Positions 52,301-62,500 of a stretch of 64,000 nt of DNA are shown in pieces (the first letter of the stretch is position 1; every line of letters begins with the position of its first letter). Made by a program: the position numbers and the translations under genes. This DNA comes from Paenibacillus sophorae (GTDB lineage Bacteria > Bacillota > Bacilli > Paenibacillales > Paenibacillaceae), in assembly GCF_018966525.1 (NCBI RefSeq), contig NZ_CP076607.1, positions 1,054,001 through 1,118,000 of the forward strand. The letters are read 5' to 3'. Under the pieces are notes generated by a model. That model saw only the letters and a list, made by a program, of their open reading frames with translations, did not search any database and was not told the DNA's origin.

Positions 52301-55300
52301 TATTTGGATGGTTCCATGGGGGAGGAAGACTGGTTATTCTCGGTCAGGGAGCAGAGAAAGAGCCGCTTTCCATATTACAAGCTATAGATGCTTACCGTAT
52401 TACCCATATCAATTTTGTGCCTTCCATGCTTAATGCGTTCATGAATACACTCGAAGAACATGAGTATCCCCTGCTGAACCAATTGAAGTATGTCTTTGCA
52501 GCGGGCGAAGCGTTATCTGCGGAAATCGCAAAACACTTCTTCCGCATTACTTCCGGTGTCAGGCTAGAGAATATTTACGGACCTACGGAATCTACAATCT
52601 ATGCTACGAGATATTCCCTGAAGGAGAACAACGTACCCGGTTCAATTCCGATTGGAGCTCCCATGCGCAATATCGGCGCATTGATTTTGAATTCCTGTAA
52701 TGAGCTGCAGCCGGTTGGCGTCATTGGCGAACTATGCATAGGCGGGGCAGGTCTGGCAAGAGGATATATCAATAATGAGGAATTAACCCGTATGAAATTT
52801 ACAAATCATCCTTTGAATCCCGGACACAAATTATACCGAACCGGTGATTTAGCGAGATGGACAGCGGACGGGCAGATTGAGTATTTGGGCCGTATGGATC
52901 ATCAGGTGAAGATCAGAGGCATCAGAATCGAACTGATCGAGATAGAATTGGCGATCATGAATCATGACCGGGTACAAGATTGCGTGGTAACTGCCCTGGA
53001 TGATCATCATGGAGTCAAAAGGTTGGCCGCTTATATGGTTCTCCATACGACAGAGAAAATAGATTGGCCGGATTATCTGAAAGATGTACTTCCGGAATAT
53101 ATGATTCCGCATTATTTTATGATTTTGGAAACCCTGCCCACCAATCAAAGCGGTAAAATTGACAGAAAAGCACTGCCTCAACCAGATTTAAGCCAAATGG
53201 ATGAGCGGGAAGATTATATCGCGCCTCTTGACGAGGTGGAGAGAATGCTCGCGGGCATCTGGGGAGATTTGCTTGGGGTACACCGGGTGGGAAGAGAAGA
53301 TGATTTCTTCAAGCTAGGCGGCGATTCCATTGCGGTTATTCAGATGATTTCAAGATTGCGTAAACGGGGGTATCAGCTTGAGCCTAAGTTAGTTTATCTA
53401 AATAAAACGATTGCCCAGCTAACCCGGAAAATCGTCAAAACCGCAGTAGCAAATCCGTACCCCCAAGAGGATGTGACAGGAGAAATCATTCTTACGCCCA
53501 TTCAACAGTGGTTCTTTGGGCAAGAGTTTGCTAATCCGCAGTTCTGGAATTTGCCCGCCTTGATACATCTTCCGGTCCACTATCCTGAGGAGATCGTCAA
53601 GAAAGCAATACTCATGATTGTGAATCATCATGATGCGTTAAGAATTAACTTCCTGAAACGGGAGGGAAAGATCACCCAATACAACGCGACCGTAGTTGAG
53701 GACATTCAGCTCGGCGTTATCGATTGTATAAACATGACAGATGAATCCCAGGCAGCGGTCATTCTGAAAGAATCCTCACGTATACAGGGTGCCCTGCAAT
53801 TCGGGAAAGGATTATTAATTGCTCCTTTGCTGTTCAATTGTGGTGACGGGACTCAGCAATTGCTGCTGGCAGCTCATCATTTAATAGTTGACGGGGTATC
53901 CTGGAGGATTATTACCGAGGACCTAAAGCTTGTATTGGACGCGCTTTATACCAATAGCATACCTGCCCTGCCGCTTAAGACAACATCGTTTAAAGATTGG
54001 GCCGATGCTCAATACCTTTATGCCCAGTCTGCGGAGCTCCAAGCAGAGCTTCCTTATTGGAAACAAATAATTAAAGAAATACGCTCCTTCACCACGGAAA
54101 TACCCAGTGATCCGGGAGTTGAGGGGGATGGGGTAACCGTTCAAATAACGATCGACAAAGCTTGGACGCAGAAATTGATGAGGTCTGCTCATACGGCTTA
54201 CAACACGGAGATGAATGATTTATTGCTGACAGCTCTCTACAGAGCAGCCCAAAAAAGCACCGGGAGAGAAGCATTGTCGTTCATGCTGGAGGGACACGGC
54301 AGGGAGAATATTATTAGAAATGCGGATGTGTCAAGAACGGTGGGGTGGTTTACAAGTTCTTTTCCAGTTGTGCTGAAAGAGCATAATGACGCTGTCAGCG
54401 AGCAAATAAAAGGCATAAAAGAAACACTGCGCGGCATTCCAAACAAAGGGATTGGATTTGGCATTCTTCAATACTTGACAACGGATGTGGAGTTTGACGA
54501 TTACGATTCACCGCAAATTTTATTTAATTATCTTGGCCAAATGGACGGCGGCAGTGCTTCACTAAACGTCGAGCTGGCGAGTGTATCAACCGGAATGTTT
54601 CACAGCTCTGCAGCCAAACGGCCCTATTTGATTGAGTTTAACAGCATGGTCAGGAACGATGAGCTGCTAATTCGTGTCTCCATGAATAGAGCCATTATTC
54701 ATCATGATTTCATGACTGAGCTCATCTCTTCTTTTGAACGAGAGATTGTGTATGTTACAGATCATTGTGTGAATGCGAAGCATAGAGAATTTACCGCATC
54801 GGATTTCCCTCTGGTCCAAATGTATCAAGATGAGCTCAAGAAGCTTTCTCCATTAACCGAGGATGCGTATCCTTTGTCTCCAATGCAGCAAGGAATGCTT
54901 TATCATGCGTTGTCTGAAGACCGGACGTCTTCTTATCATGGGAGACTCTATGTCACTCTACAGGGTAGACCGGATCAGACCGTTATGCAAAAAGCATGGG
55001 ACTTTGTTGTGGACCGGCATCCTATTCTGCGGACGACCTACCTTTGGGAGGGCAGAAATGAACCGATCCAGCTTGTACGCAAAGGATTGACCCATCCGGT
55101 TGAATACACAACCTTCACCGGGGAGCACGAGAAGCGGCATATCATTAGCGGATTCACGGACCAGCCCTTCAATCTGGAGGATGAAGCGCCGGCTAGAATC
55201 CTGCTGGTATCGGATCAGACCGGCTCCCATCAATTGATATGGAGTTACCATCATATTGCCTTGGACGGATGGAGTGTGTTCATTTTATTAAGCGAATTGT

Positions 55301-56508
55301 TATACGTATATCATTGTTTGTATACAGGTCAAAGGGTTAGTCTGCCGTTTGCTCCGCACTATAAAGAGTATATTCAGTGGTATTTGGCTCAGGATAGGGT
55401 CAAGGCCAAAGCGTTTTGGAAAGGCTATTTGGAAGGGATAAAGGACGCCACTCCTCTACCGGGAATCAATCCTAAACCTACTGCCGATTCTTCGCTTTCT
55501 CAAAGAGAGATGATCAAACAAGCCTTTAGCATCAATATAGAAATCACTTCACGCATCTTGGAATTTACTAAAAAAGAACAATTCACTTTAAATACTTTAC
55601 TGCAAGCTGCTTGGGGTCTTCTTCTGGGACGTTATACAGGCAGGGAAGACGTTTTATATGGATTCACAGTCTCCGGAAGACCGCATACGTTGGACGATGT
55701 GGAGAAAATGGTAGGCATCTTCATCAATTCATTGCCTTTAAGATTAAATTTGGCTTCGGGGAACTCCCTAGCCGGGCTATTGGGAAAGATTCAGGAAACT
55801 ACGCTGGACATTAAGGATTACGAATACAGTTTATTGCCGGAAATTCAGGAAATGAGTGAAATTCCCTATGGGCAATCCTTGTTCCATTCACTGCTCATTT
55901 ATCAGAATTATCCTGTGGATAAGGATATGACGAATCCGGAAAGAACTTTGAAATTAAACGATGTACAGGGCACAGTGGACATTAACTATGATCTTATTCT
56001 GGAGATTGCGCCGAGGGACAGAACCATCTTGTTTGAAGTCTATTTTAATCAAACCTTGTGGAATCAAAGTTTTATAGGACGATTATTTTCCCATTTTCAA
56101 AATGTGCTTGTGGAGTTTGTGTCGGATTATCAGCGGGAAGTAAAGGACATATCCATATTATCCGCACAGGAAAGAAATACGATTCTTCAAGTGTTCGCCA
56201 GGGAAGCCAAGGTTGAGACGCTATATGAGGACCAAGTCGAAATCTATCAAGGAGTAAACGATCCGGATAGACGCACAAAAATCTATATCCTTGATGAATT
56301 CCGGCATCCAGTGCCCATCGGCATCCCTGGGGAAGTTTATGTAGCCAGTGAAGATATTTATAAGGATTGCGGAAGCTGGGCGGAGTGGATGGAGGAAAAT
56401 GCGATTGAGAATCCATTCTCCAATATTCGCGGCAAGAATTTGTATAAAACGGGTGATGTGGGTATGTGGGAAGAGAACGGGACTGTCAAAATCATAGACT
56501 TGGTATAG
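46366..56508 (+). CDS. NRPS 1, CesA/Vlm1-like: A-KR-T-C-A-T-E-C-(A fragment)
   Basis: 3380 aa. The first half of a pseudo-A-sub lies at residues 5-55. A1 has LTSGSTGKPK (~262), GMSET (~416), TGDLGF (~522) and KTNSGKIQ (~630); its NWMPLDHVGG replaces the FDxS segment, so the Asp that anchors an alpha-amino group is missing, as expected for an alpha-keto acid. KR has TGGLGGIG (~908) and YCSAN with upstream Ser. The second half of pseudo-A-sub lies at ~1170-1225. T1 has Ser1262 and C2 HHIVSDG (1454-1460). A2 residues read D-V-A-N-F-A-I-I-Y, Ala-like in my judgement. T2 Ser2321. The E domain has HHLIVDG (~2504), EGHGRE and FNYLGQ, giving a D-residue. C3 has HHIALDG (~2962). The protein ends in a small A fragment with motifs A6-A7 (LYKTGDVG) and a TAG. 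Confidence 0.93.
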   Translation: MGDFIDKKIQEVINDLDCAMNDLPIVEKSGIVIVENEISIPPLHLDDIFAKEDLSHSSKDNVQDDNLPYAATVQSMVKGEMKPALSYGGTLEMKPDHPSTLQMMLKDAADNFGDNGITFVYTDGSAVFISYAELLHEAECVLGGLKRLGLKPGDPVIFQFKDNQKIIISFWACILGGFLPTLIGIAPIYTEMNAVVNKLFNSWLLLSRPVILTERDLEGRVTALRNLWGEEEIWITSYENLRESHADHEWFKAEKESFVLNLLTSGSTGKPKCVQHRNGSLVWRTIATSVHNGFDHHDISLNWMPLDHVGGIVMFHVRDVYLGCNQIIGQIDSVLTNPLIWLDWIDHFKATITWAPNFAFSMLNDAVMAARDYKWDLSSMKYLLNGGEAVVGRVAHHFLNLLRPFNLPANAIVPAYGMSETSSGIVESRLLLRDSTSGIHYIDKYSLSGAIRHVSADSPNHLVFTESGVPLPGVTLRIVDAANNLLNEGNIGRLQVKSPSVMNGYYMNEEANNEVFIDGWFDTGDLGFLIDGKLTVTGRVKDVIIINGNNHYNYDIEAAIEEVDGIEVTFVAACAVPNDQNVDQLAIFFVPTENTETDLLKLIQKLKNTVGRKFGLHSGIFIPLEKESFPKTNSGKIQRAELIEKYKNGDFKEIKKQVDILLKNENTLPDWFYRRKWVTSEQASLFTKDTNLGEHTLVFAEANIDLPLEIKRATLVFKGERFNKAGSTLYYINPYHPEDYQKLIKCILEDQTMIEHVVHLWNLGEGIKQIADVNELKESQVNSSYSLIYLTQALDEYKHDKINLFMVTSHAVAAMDDEAIAYEQSTISGLIKTIPHEFPYIHPKQVDILGSEFGQLLMYINRELVTHDNQRVIAYRNQERMIPVIEKIDLTASAYCDSPLKKNGLYLVTGGLGGIGIVICEHLLKNYSAKLLIVGRTSLSSGSDSSNKRAGFEHLKSLEPLGGSVMYKAADLTNEKQMSALISEFENMSNQSLTGVIHLAGIIQECLIKDQTRLQLEEMYAAKVYGTWVLHQIIKDKKNILFISSSSARTIHAGITVGAYCSANQFMETFAVYQNQFPNIQAYCFSWSLWDETGMGGGLIIKNLLNKRGYSPIEQRKGLFSFLAGIKCQEPVQFIGLNGAKKEIQELSQTSIKTNYKLKIYIQTKVNKSLLKESFHVFKEVAASSMGTMDLPVELELIDQLPLDGNGDIDHRALTKLCTQVEQKYSEPRNELDQILINRWEKILGLSQITIQDHFFELGGNSLQATQLVSALRSDAGVSLELEDLFNFPELMRLSDILNDRLHKEQTSSSLPILPGTYGRQVQTSSAQKRQWILYELEPDNPFYNNTVVIHLKGRIHLGYMERSIEEVVRKHEVLRTTFNVIYDQPAQIIHDYCSVKPQMIDLSSLTEEQRTTTVDTLIKKESMKPFDLVEGPVCRFMLIKTAEDECTFIVSIHHIVSDGWSVGIFVKEFSGYYFSMLDEQEPVSDKLRIQYADYAIWQEAWAESEECRQQLDYWKQQLKGELPVLDLPTDKPRPDIQTYKGKVEVLNIGSGLVENLKKVAHEEGATLYMILLAGFAALLKRYSNQEELILGSLFANRNRVEVEPLIGFFTNTLPLRLDCRGTFREFLRHVKLTVLDAQKHQDVQFEQLLDHLSVERDPGRHPLFQTMFVLQNAPMKPMSSADTEIEVDIYYNETSKFDLSMQIFEVDEELKVILEYNTDLYIQSTMQRMLTHYRTILEAAVCAPSHALDSLGIVTQTERAQILKEWQTPLEDQMPQNGETLITLFERGVKAAPDRCALVYQGKQMTYREVNEQSNKLALFLRQQGVEKEEIIGIMAERSFEMVIGVLAILKSGCAYMPIDPGLPAERIRYMIGDSGTEKILTQRKFADRVKADAAVFELEDAAIYAGNGDNQEVKPSPGQLAYVIYTSGTTGNPKGVMIEHASVVNIILDLQEKNPLEETDAYLFKTPVTFDVSVAELFGWFHGGGRLVILGQGAEKEPLSILQAIDAYRITHINFVPSMLNAFMNTLEEHEYPLLNQLKYVFAAGEALSAEIAKHFFRITSGVRLENIYGPTESTIYATRYSLKENNVPGSIPIGAPMRNIGALILNSCNELQPVGVIGELCIGGAGLARGYINNEELTRMKFTNHPLNPGHKLYRTGDLARWTADGQIEYLGRMDHQVKIRGIRIELIEIELAIMNHDRVQDCVVTALDDHHGVKRLAAYMVLHTTEKIDWPDYLKDVLPEYMIPHYFMILETLPTNQSGKIDRKALPQPDLSQMDEREDYIAPLDEVERMLAGIWGDLLGVHRVGREDDFFKLGGDSIAVIQMISRLRKRGYQLEPKLVYLNKTIAQLTRKIVKTAVANPYPQEDVTGEIILTPIQQWFFGQEFANPQFWNLPALIHLPVHYPEEIVKKAILMIVNHHDALRINFLKREGKITQYNATVVEDIQLGVIDCINMTDESQAAVILKESSRIQGALQFGKGLLIAPLLFNCGDGTQQLLLAAHHLIVDGVSWRIITEDLKLVLDALYTNSIPALPLKTTSFKDWADAQYLYAQSAELQAELPYWKQIIKEIRSFTTEIPSDPGVEGDGVTVQITIDKAWTQKLMRSAHTAYNTEMNDLLLTALYRAAQKSTGREALSFMLEGHGRENIIRNADVSRTVGWFTSSFPVVLKEHNDAVSEQIKGIKETLRGIPNKGIGFGILQYLTTDVEFDDYDSPQILFNYLGQMDGGSASLNVELASVSTGMFHSSAAKRPYLIEFNSMVRNDELLIRVSMNRAIIHHDFMTELISSFEREIVYVTDHCVNAKHREFTASDFPLVQMYQDELKKLSPLTEDAYPLSPMQQGMLYHALSEDRTSSYHGRLYVTLQGRPDQTVMQKAWDFVVDRHPILRTTYLWEGRNEPIQLVRKGLTHPVEYTTFTGEHEKRHIISGFTDQPFNLEDEAPARILLVSDQTGSHQLIWSYHHIALDGWSVFILLSELLYVYHCLYTGQRVSLPFAPHYKEYIQWYLAQDRVKAKAFWKGYLEGIKDATPLPGINPKPTADSSLSQREMIKQAFSINIEITSRILEFTKKEQFTLNTLLQAAWGLLLGRYTGREDVLYGFTVSGRPHTLDDVEKMVGIFINSLPLRLNLASGNSLAGLLGKIQETTLDIKDYEYSLLPEIQEMSEIPYGQSLFHSLLIYQNYPVDKDMTNPERTLKLNDVQGTVDINYDLILEIAPRDRTILFEVYFNQTLWNQSFIGRLFSHFQNVLVEFVSDYQREVKDISILSAQERNTILQVFAREAKVETLYEDQVEIYQGVNDPDRRTKIYILDEFRHPVPIGIPGEVYVASEDIYKDCGSWAEWMEENAIENPFSNIRGKNLYKTGDVGMWEENGTVKIIDLV

Positions 56509-56523
56509 AAGGGGGATTGCACG

Positions 56524-59500
56524 ATGAAATATTCCAATAGCCGAATTACGAATCTCGTAAGGATTAACGGCAAGAGAGTGGATCTCTCTCAGCTTGAGAA
56601 AGAATGGAACAAGCATCCTTCAGTGAAGCAATGTGCGGTGATTGCTATCCAAGGGGATGCCTCTGAACTGCAGCTGGCCGTTTTTGTAACAGCGCAAGAA
56701 CAGCTGGATTGCAACAGAATATATTCGGAAATCAATTTGCCTGAAGGTACCCTTTCTAAAGTCTTCATCCAGCTTTCCGCGCTGCCGCTTCTATCGGATG
56801 GCAAGGTGGATAAAGAATTGCTCTCTATGTATGCGGCTAATCATACTATGGATTTGCAGGTTTGGGAGGAAGAAATCAAGTCTATACCCAACATCAGGAG
56901 TGCAGCCGTTGTCATCGAAGAAGTGTTGAAAGAGATCGAATATGTTCATATTGATGACTTGCTTGACATTGACCATACAAGGGCATACCGTTCCTTCCCG
57001 CTAGATGTAGAATTGGAAGAAACAAGCATAGCCGAGGCCGGCTCGCTGCCGCCGGCCATTATATATGGCGGTAGTCAAAAGATGGATCGGAATGAGCCGG
57101 TTACTCTGGTGGACATCCTGGTGAGGGCAGTCTTAAACTATCCAGACAAAGGGATATATTACATTGATGAAGAGGGAGAGAAGACATTTCAATCTTATCG
57201 TGAGCTCTTGAGTCAGGCAAAAAGAGTGTTAACGGGGTTAAAACAAAGCGGCCTGAATCCGAAGGATAAAGTAGTCTTCCAGCTTGAAGAGAGAACGGAT
57301 TTCATTCCTGCGTTTTGGGGCTGTATTCTGGGGGGATATATTCCTGTCCCTGTAACGGTACCGCGGTCTTTTACCGAATCCAAAGCAGACTTGAATACAC
57401 TTGAATATATTGTGAGCGCATTGGAACATCCGTATATTATAACGAATGCCAAAAGATATGATGAGGTTAGAAATCTGCTGGGGAGTGCTGTACAGGCGTA
57501 TAACGTAATGAAGATTGATGATCTGAAACAATACCCATTAAGCGAAGCGATTTATCGCCCTTCTCCGGAAGATTTAACGATAATCTTGTATACATCCGGA
57601 AGTACAGGAATGCCCAAAGGAGTCATGCAAACCCATCAAACTATTATTTCACGTGAGCGGGGGACAACACTGTTGAACCAATTTACCGCTGACGAAGTTT
57701 CAGTGAATTGGATGCCGCTGGAGCATGTCGGCGGAATTGTCATGTTTCATATTAAAGAAATGTACTTGGGCTGCACCCAAATACAAGTCCATACCAATTA
57801 CATTTTGACGGAGCCTTTACGCTGGCTCGATTTAATGGATCAATATAAGGCCACGTTAACATGGGCGCCAAACTTTGCGTATTCCCTGGTCGCTGAGAGG
57901 CTCGAAACGTCTTACGCCCAATCATGGGATCTGTCTGCGATGAGATTCATCCTGAATGCAGGTGAGGCGATTACGGCAAAGAGCTGCAAGAAGTTCTTAA
58001 CTAAGCTCCATAAGTATGGACTGCGCAGCAATGCCATGTTTCCTGCATGGGGGATGTCTGAGACTTGTTCTGGTGTCATCTATTCCGATCACTTCAATGC
58101 GGAGCCGCATACGGGAATTCATATGCTTGATACTAATTCTTTATCCGGAGTCCTCAAAATGACTGACCGGATTCATGAAGGCATAACCTTCACCCAACTG
58201 GGACGGACCATTCCCGGAGTGAATGTAAGAATTGTAAACTCCAAAAATGAGCTTCTGCACGAAGGTGAAATTGGCCTTATTCAAATCCAAGGGGGGACGA
58301 CAACACCAGGATATTACAATAATCCGGACGAGAATGAGAAGGCGTTCACTCCAGACGGCTGGTTTAATACTGGCGATCAGGGGTTTATTTACGGCGGCTC
58401 ACTAACCATTACCGGGCGTTTGAAAGATTTATTGATTATTAATGGAGTTAACTACAGCAATGCTGAGTTAGAAGGACTTGTTGAGGAAATAGATGGAATC
58501 TCCTTGTCTTTTACCGCTGTCTGCGCAATTCGGGAAAATGACAGCGATACGGATAAAATAGCGATATTTTTTGTCTCAGAACTGCAGCATCACGAGGAAA
58601 AGTTAAATCAAGTCAAAAAAGTGCGAAAAAAAATAAGTGACGCCCTGGGATTGAAAGTTGACTACATTATTCCCGTCACGAGAGATGACATTCCAAAAAC
58701 AAATATCGGCAAGATCCAGCGTTCAAAGCTAGCCGCTCAGTTCAAAGCGGGGGTATTCAAGCAGCCGTTGAAGGAAGTAGATGTGTTTGAGAAAAGCGAA
58801 CGAACGCTCCCTAATTGGTTTTTTGAAAAAAAATGGAGCGCGGTCCAGCCTGGCGCCGGTGTTTCCGATTTAAAAGGACGATTGTTTTTGATCATCGATG
58901 ACGGGAACCATGCTTCTGTAGCCGAGGCCGTGATCGAACAGGGGGGAGAGGTTCAGCGGTTCTCTTCCGGTGAAAGTCTAGCGGCGCTTGAGCGCCTGCC
59001 TACTGACATTCTCTATTTTGTGAATTCCGGATTTGCCGGAGAGCGGCTTTCGAGGACAGAGATCGATGATTACAACAGAGAGGGTATTTTTGGATTGCTT
59101 CGACTCATTCAATCCTTAAGCAGGCTGGATGTTCAACGGATTCAACTATATGTTGTAACGAAGAATAGCCAGCACTGCCTGGATGAGCCTTGTTTGAATT
59201 ATGCTGACGCAATTGTACAGGGATTTTTAAAAAGCGCCTCGCTTGAAAACCCTTGGTTAACTTACAGTCACATCGATTTTGATTTCCGGGATGAAGTTAT
59301 CAGCGGTCTAATGGAAGAGTTGAAGATTGGGAAACTGGAGGATGAAGTTGCTTACCGTCAGGGAAAAAGATACATCCCCTTGCTTTTCCAAACAGATATC
59401 CAACAGGTGAACAAGCAAGCGGTTAACTTGAAGACTGAAGGCATGTACCTGATTTCCGGTGGACTCGGAGGAATAGGCGTTGAAGTAATAAAAGAGCTGT

Positions 59501-62500
59501 CAGACAAATTCGCCCTGAAGTTTATTGTCATTGGCAGAACAGACCTAAATGCCGGAGAGGAGACAAAGCGGCTGGATTCCGCTGCCGATCCGATATCCTA
59601 CAGAATCAGGGCTTTTCAGGAATTGGAATCGAAAAATGTTGATTTTCTGTATGTACATGGCGATATAACGGATGTCACTTTTCTAAAAAAAACCATAGAT
59701 CTTGGACGCAGGAAATGGGGGAAACCGCTGGCGGGAGTGCTGCATTTGGCGGGCGAAGGAAATCTGGAGCAGCACTGGAAACATGCTGAATACCGCTGGA
59801 TACATGCCGCTACAGAGGACACTTACAAGAACATGTTCACTGCGAAAGTATATGGCACCTTGGCCTTACATGAAGCTTTGAAGGATGATCCGGAAGCTTT
59901 ATTGGTGCTCTTTTCTTCAGTAAACGGTTATTTTGGAGCTTCCACTTTCAGCGCATATTCCGCAGCCAACAGTTTCATGGATCAGTTCAGTGTATATAGG
60001 GCACGAAATGGATACCCCAATACTTATTGTTTCTCCTGGAGTCAATGGGATAACATCGGCATGAGCTTTAATAATCCGACGAATGATGCGGCCGGCAGCA
60101 AAGGATTTATGCCGCTATCTGTTAAGCAAGGGGTGTATTCCCTGTTGTACGGATTAAGCGGCCCTATTCCACATTTATTTGTAGGGCTTGATCGCAACCA
60201 GCGTCAGATCAGAAATGCTTTGGGTTTTGCCAAGGGAACCGAAATCAGACCTTCTATCTACTATACGCTTAATGAAAATGAGGCTAGTCCCCAGGCGATC
60301 CGGGAAAAATTGGCTTCCATTGAAGCGGCGGACGGCTGCAGGCTGATCGATTTGCTGGACATGCCGGAGACGGCAGACGGAAGAATTGATTATACGAAGC
60401 TGAATGCAGTGCAAAATAAACGTCAGTCCGGTGTTGGCCAGGAGGAGCCTATGTCGGCAACGGAAGCGGTGATCGCCAGTATATTTAAAGAAATTCTTCA
60501 AGTGGGCCGAGTCAACAGGAACGACAGCTTTTTTGAACTGGGGGGGCATTCGCTCAAAGCCACACAGGTTTTGTCTAGAATTCAAAACGAATTGCAGGTT
60601 AAATTGCCCGTTCAAACCATTTTTCAATATCATACGGTAAAAAACATCGCCAAAATTATCGATGACAAAAGGAAGCTTTACCAGACTGAAGTCATCGACA
60701 TTCCCAGGCTGCCCGTACAGGAGTATTATGAGCTTTCTCATGCACAGAAGAGAGTTTACATCTTAACTCGGATGGATTCACAAAGCAACAATTATAATAT
60801 TCTGGGGATGTGGCGGCTAACAGGCGCTCTCCAAGCGGAGGTGCTGCGGCAGGCCTTGCAGCTTATCGTAGACCGGAACCAGTCACTAAGGGCTGCCTTT
60901 GTTATGGTGGACGGAAATCCTGTTCAAAAAATAAAGCCAAGCGCAGAATTAGCTTATCATTTCATTGATCTATCCGAGCTCGGAGAAGCGGAACAAGAGA
61001 AAGCCACACAAGAAATTGCAAGTCAGGAGGCCGAAAGAAATTATAATCTTGAGACGGGTCCTTTGATGGCAGTATCCCTGCTAAAGACTGCGGCACAAGA
61101 GCACTTGCTGTTAATCGCGCAGCATCATATCATCTCGGACGGCTGGTCGCTTGGGTTACTTGTTAAAGAGTTGGGAGCATCGTATCAATTACTAATGCAG
61201 GGCGGTATTCCTGAAGCGGAAGTTGAACAACCAACAACGACAGATTATTTTACATGGCACAATCAAAACGTTGAGCGCAATCATCACAGCCGTAAATATT
61301 GGTTGAACCAGCTCTCGGGTGAACTGCCTATCCTTGAATTGCCGCTGGATTTCCCAAGACCCGCGATGCAGACTTACCATGGAGACACCAAGCATTTGAC
61401 CATTCATCCTTCGCTGACCCGGCAACTGGAGAAATTAAGCCAGGCTCACGGGACCTCGTTATTTATGACTTTACTGGCTGCGTTTAAGGTGCTTTTATAT
61501 AAACTTACAGGACATCGCGACATTATCGTAGGTTCTCCCATTGCAGGCCGAAATCATAAAGTTACGGAAAAGATGATTGGCATGTTTGTTAATACGATCG
61601 CTTTCCGTACGCAGCTTGCATCCGAAGAAACCTTCGTCAAATTTTTGGAGAAGGTCAAACACACGGCTCTTGCTGGTTATGAGCACCAGGATTATCCATT
61701 CGACCGCTTGGTGGATGAGATTCATCCAGAAAGGGATGTCAGCAGAACCCCTATTTTTCAAGTGATGATGGGTTTGTTGAACCTGCCTTTGGATTTGCAA
61801 CTGCAGGATCTGCAGATTCAGGAGATTATCAGAGAACATAAGGTGGCGAAATTTGATTTAACCCTCCATGTATTTGAACGAAATCAGGCGCTGTCGATTT
61901 ATTTTGAATATAATACGGATTTATTCCGGCTTGAAACAATCAGACGCTTTATGAAGTACTATGAGCACTTGCTTGAAGCCATCTGCCGTAACCCTACAAC
62001 GAGAATAAGCGAGATCGACTTACTGGATTGGGCGGAGAGAGAATATCTGATTCATAACTTAAATCAAACCCAGGTGGCGTACCCCGGCGGTAAAACCATT
62101 CAGGAATTGTTTGAAGAGCAGGTGAACAGGCATCCTCAAAAAACAGCGGTGAGCTTTAAAGGTCAAGAATTGACGTATACCGGATTGAACGAGAAGGCGA
62201 ATGTCATCTCGAATATATTAAGGGGCTTAGACGTACGAAGGGATGATGTGGTAGGAATCATGGTAGACCGTTCCATTGAAGCGATCACCGGGATTCTTGG
62301 TATTTTAAAGGCCGGAGGTGCCTATCTGCCAATTGATCCGAAATATCCGGCGGAACGGATTACACACATGTTGGAGGCTTCTAATGTCAAAGTTTTACTC
62401 GTAACGAGAGCTTATGAAGGAGAAACAGACAACGCTATTCATACGATTCATATAGACGACAAGTCGTTATATGAGCAGGGGCATATCGAAAGTCCGCATC

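Noticed and set aside
56500..56530. TAG between the two NRPS genes as a simple sequencing error in one giant gene
   Set aside because: It is possible, but the TAG is followed by AAGGGGG and an ATG at proper spacing, and the 15-base linker adds residues not found between motifs A7 and A8, which looks like a genuine gene boundary. It is kept as a point to check.
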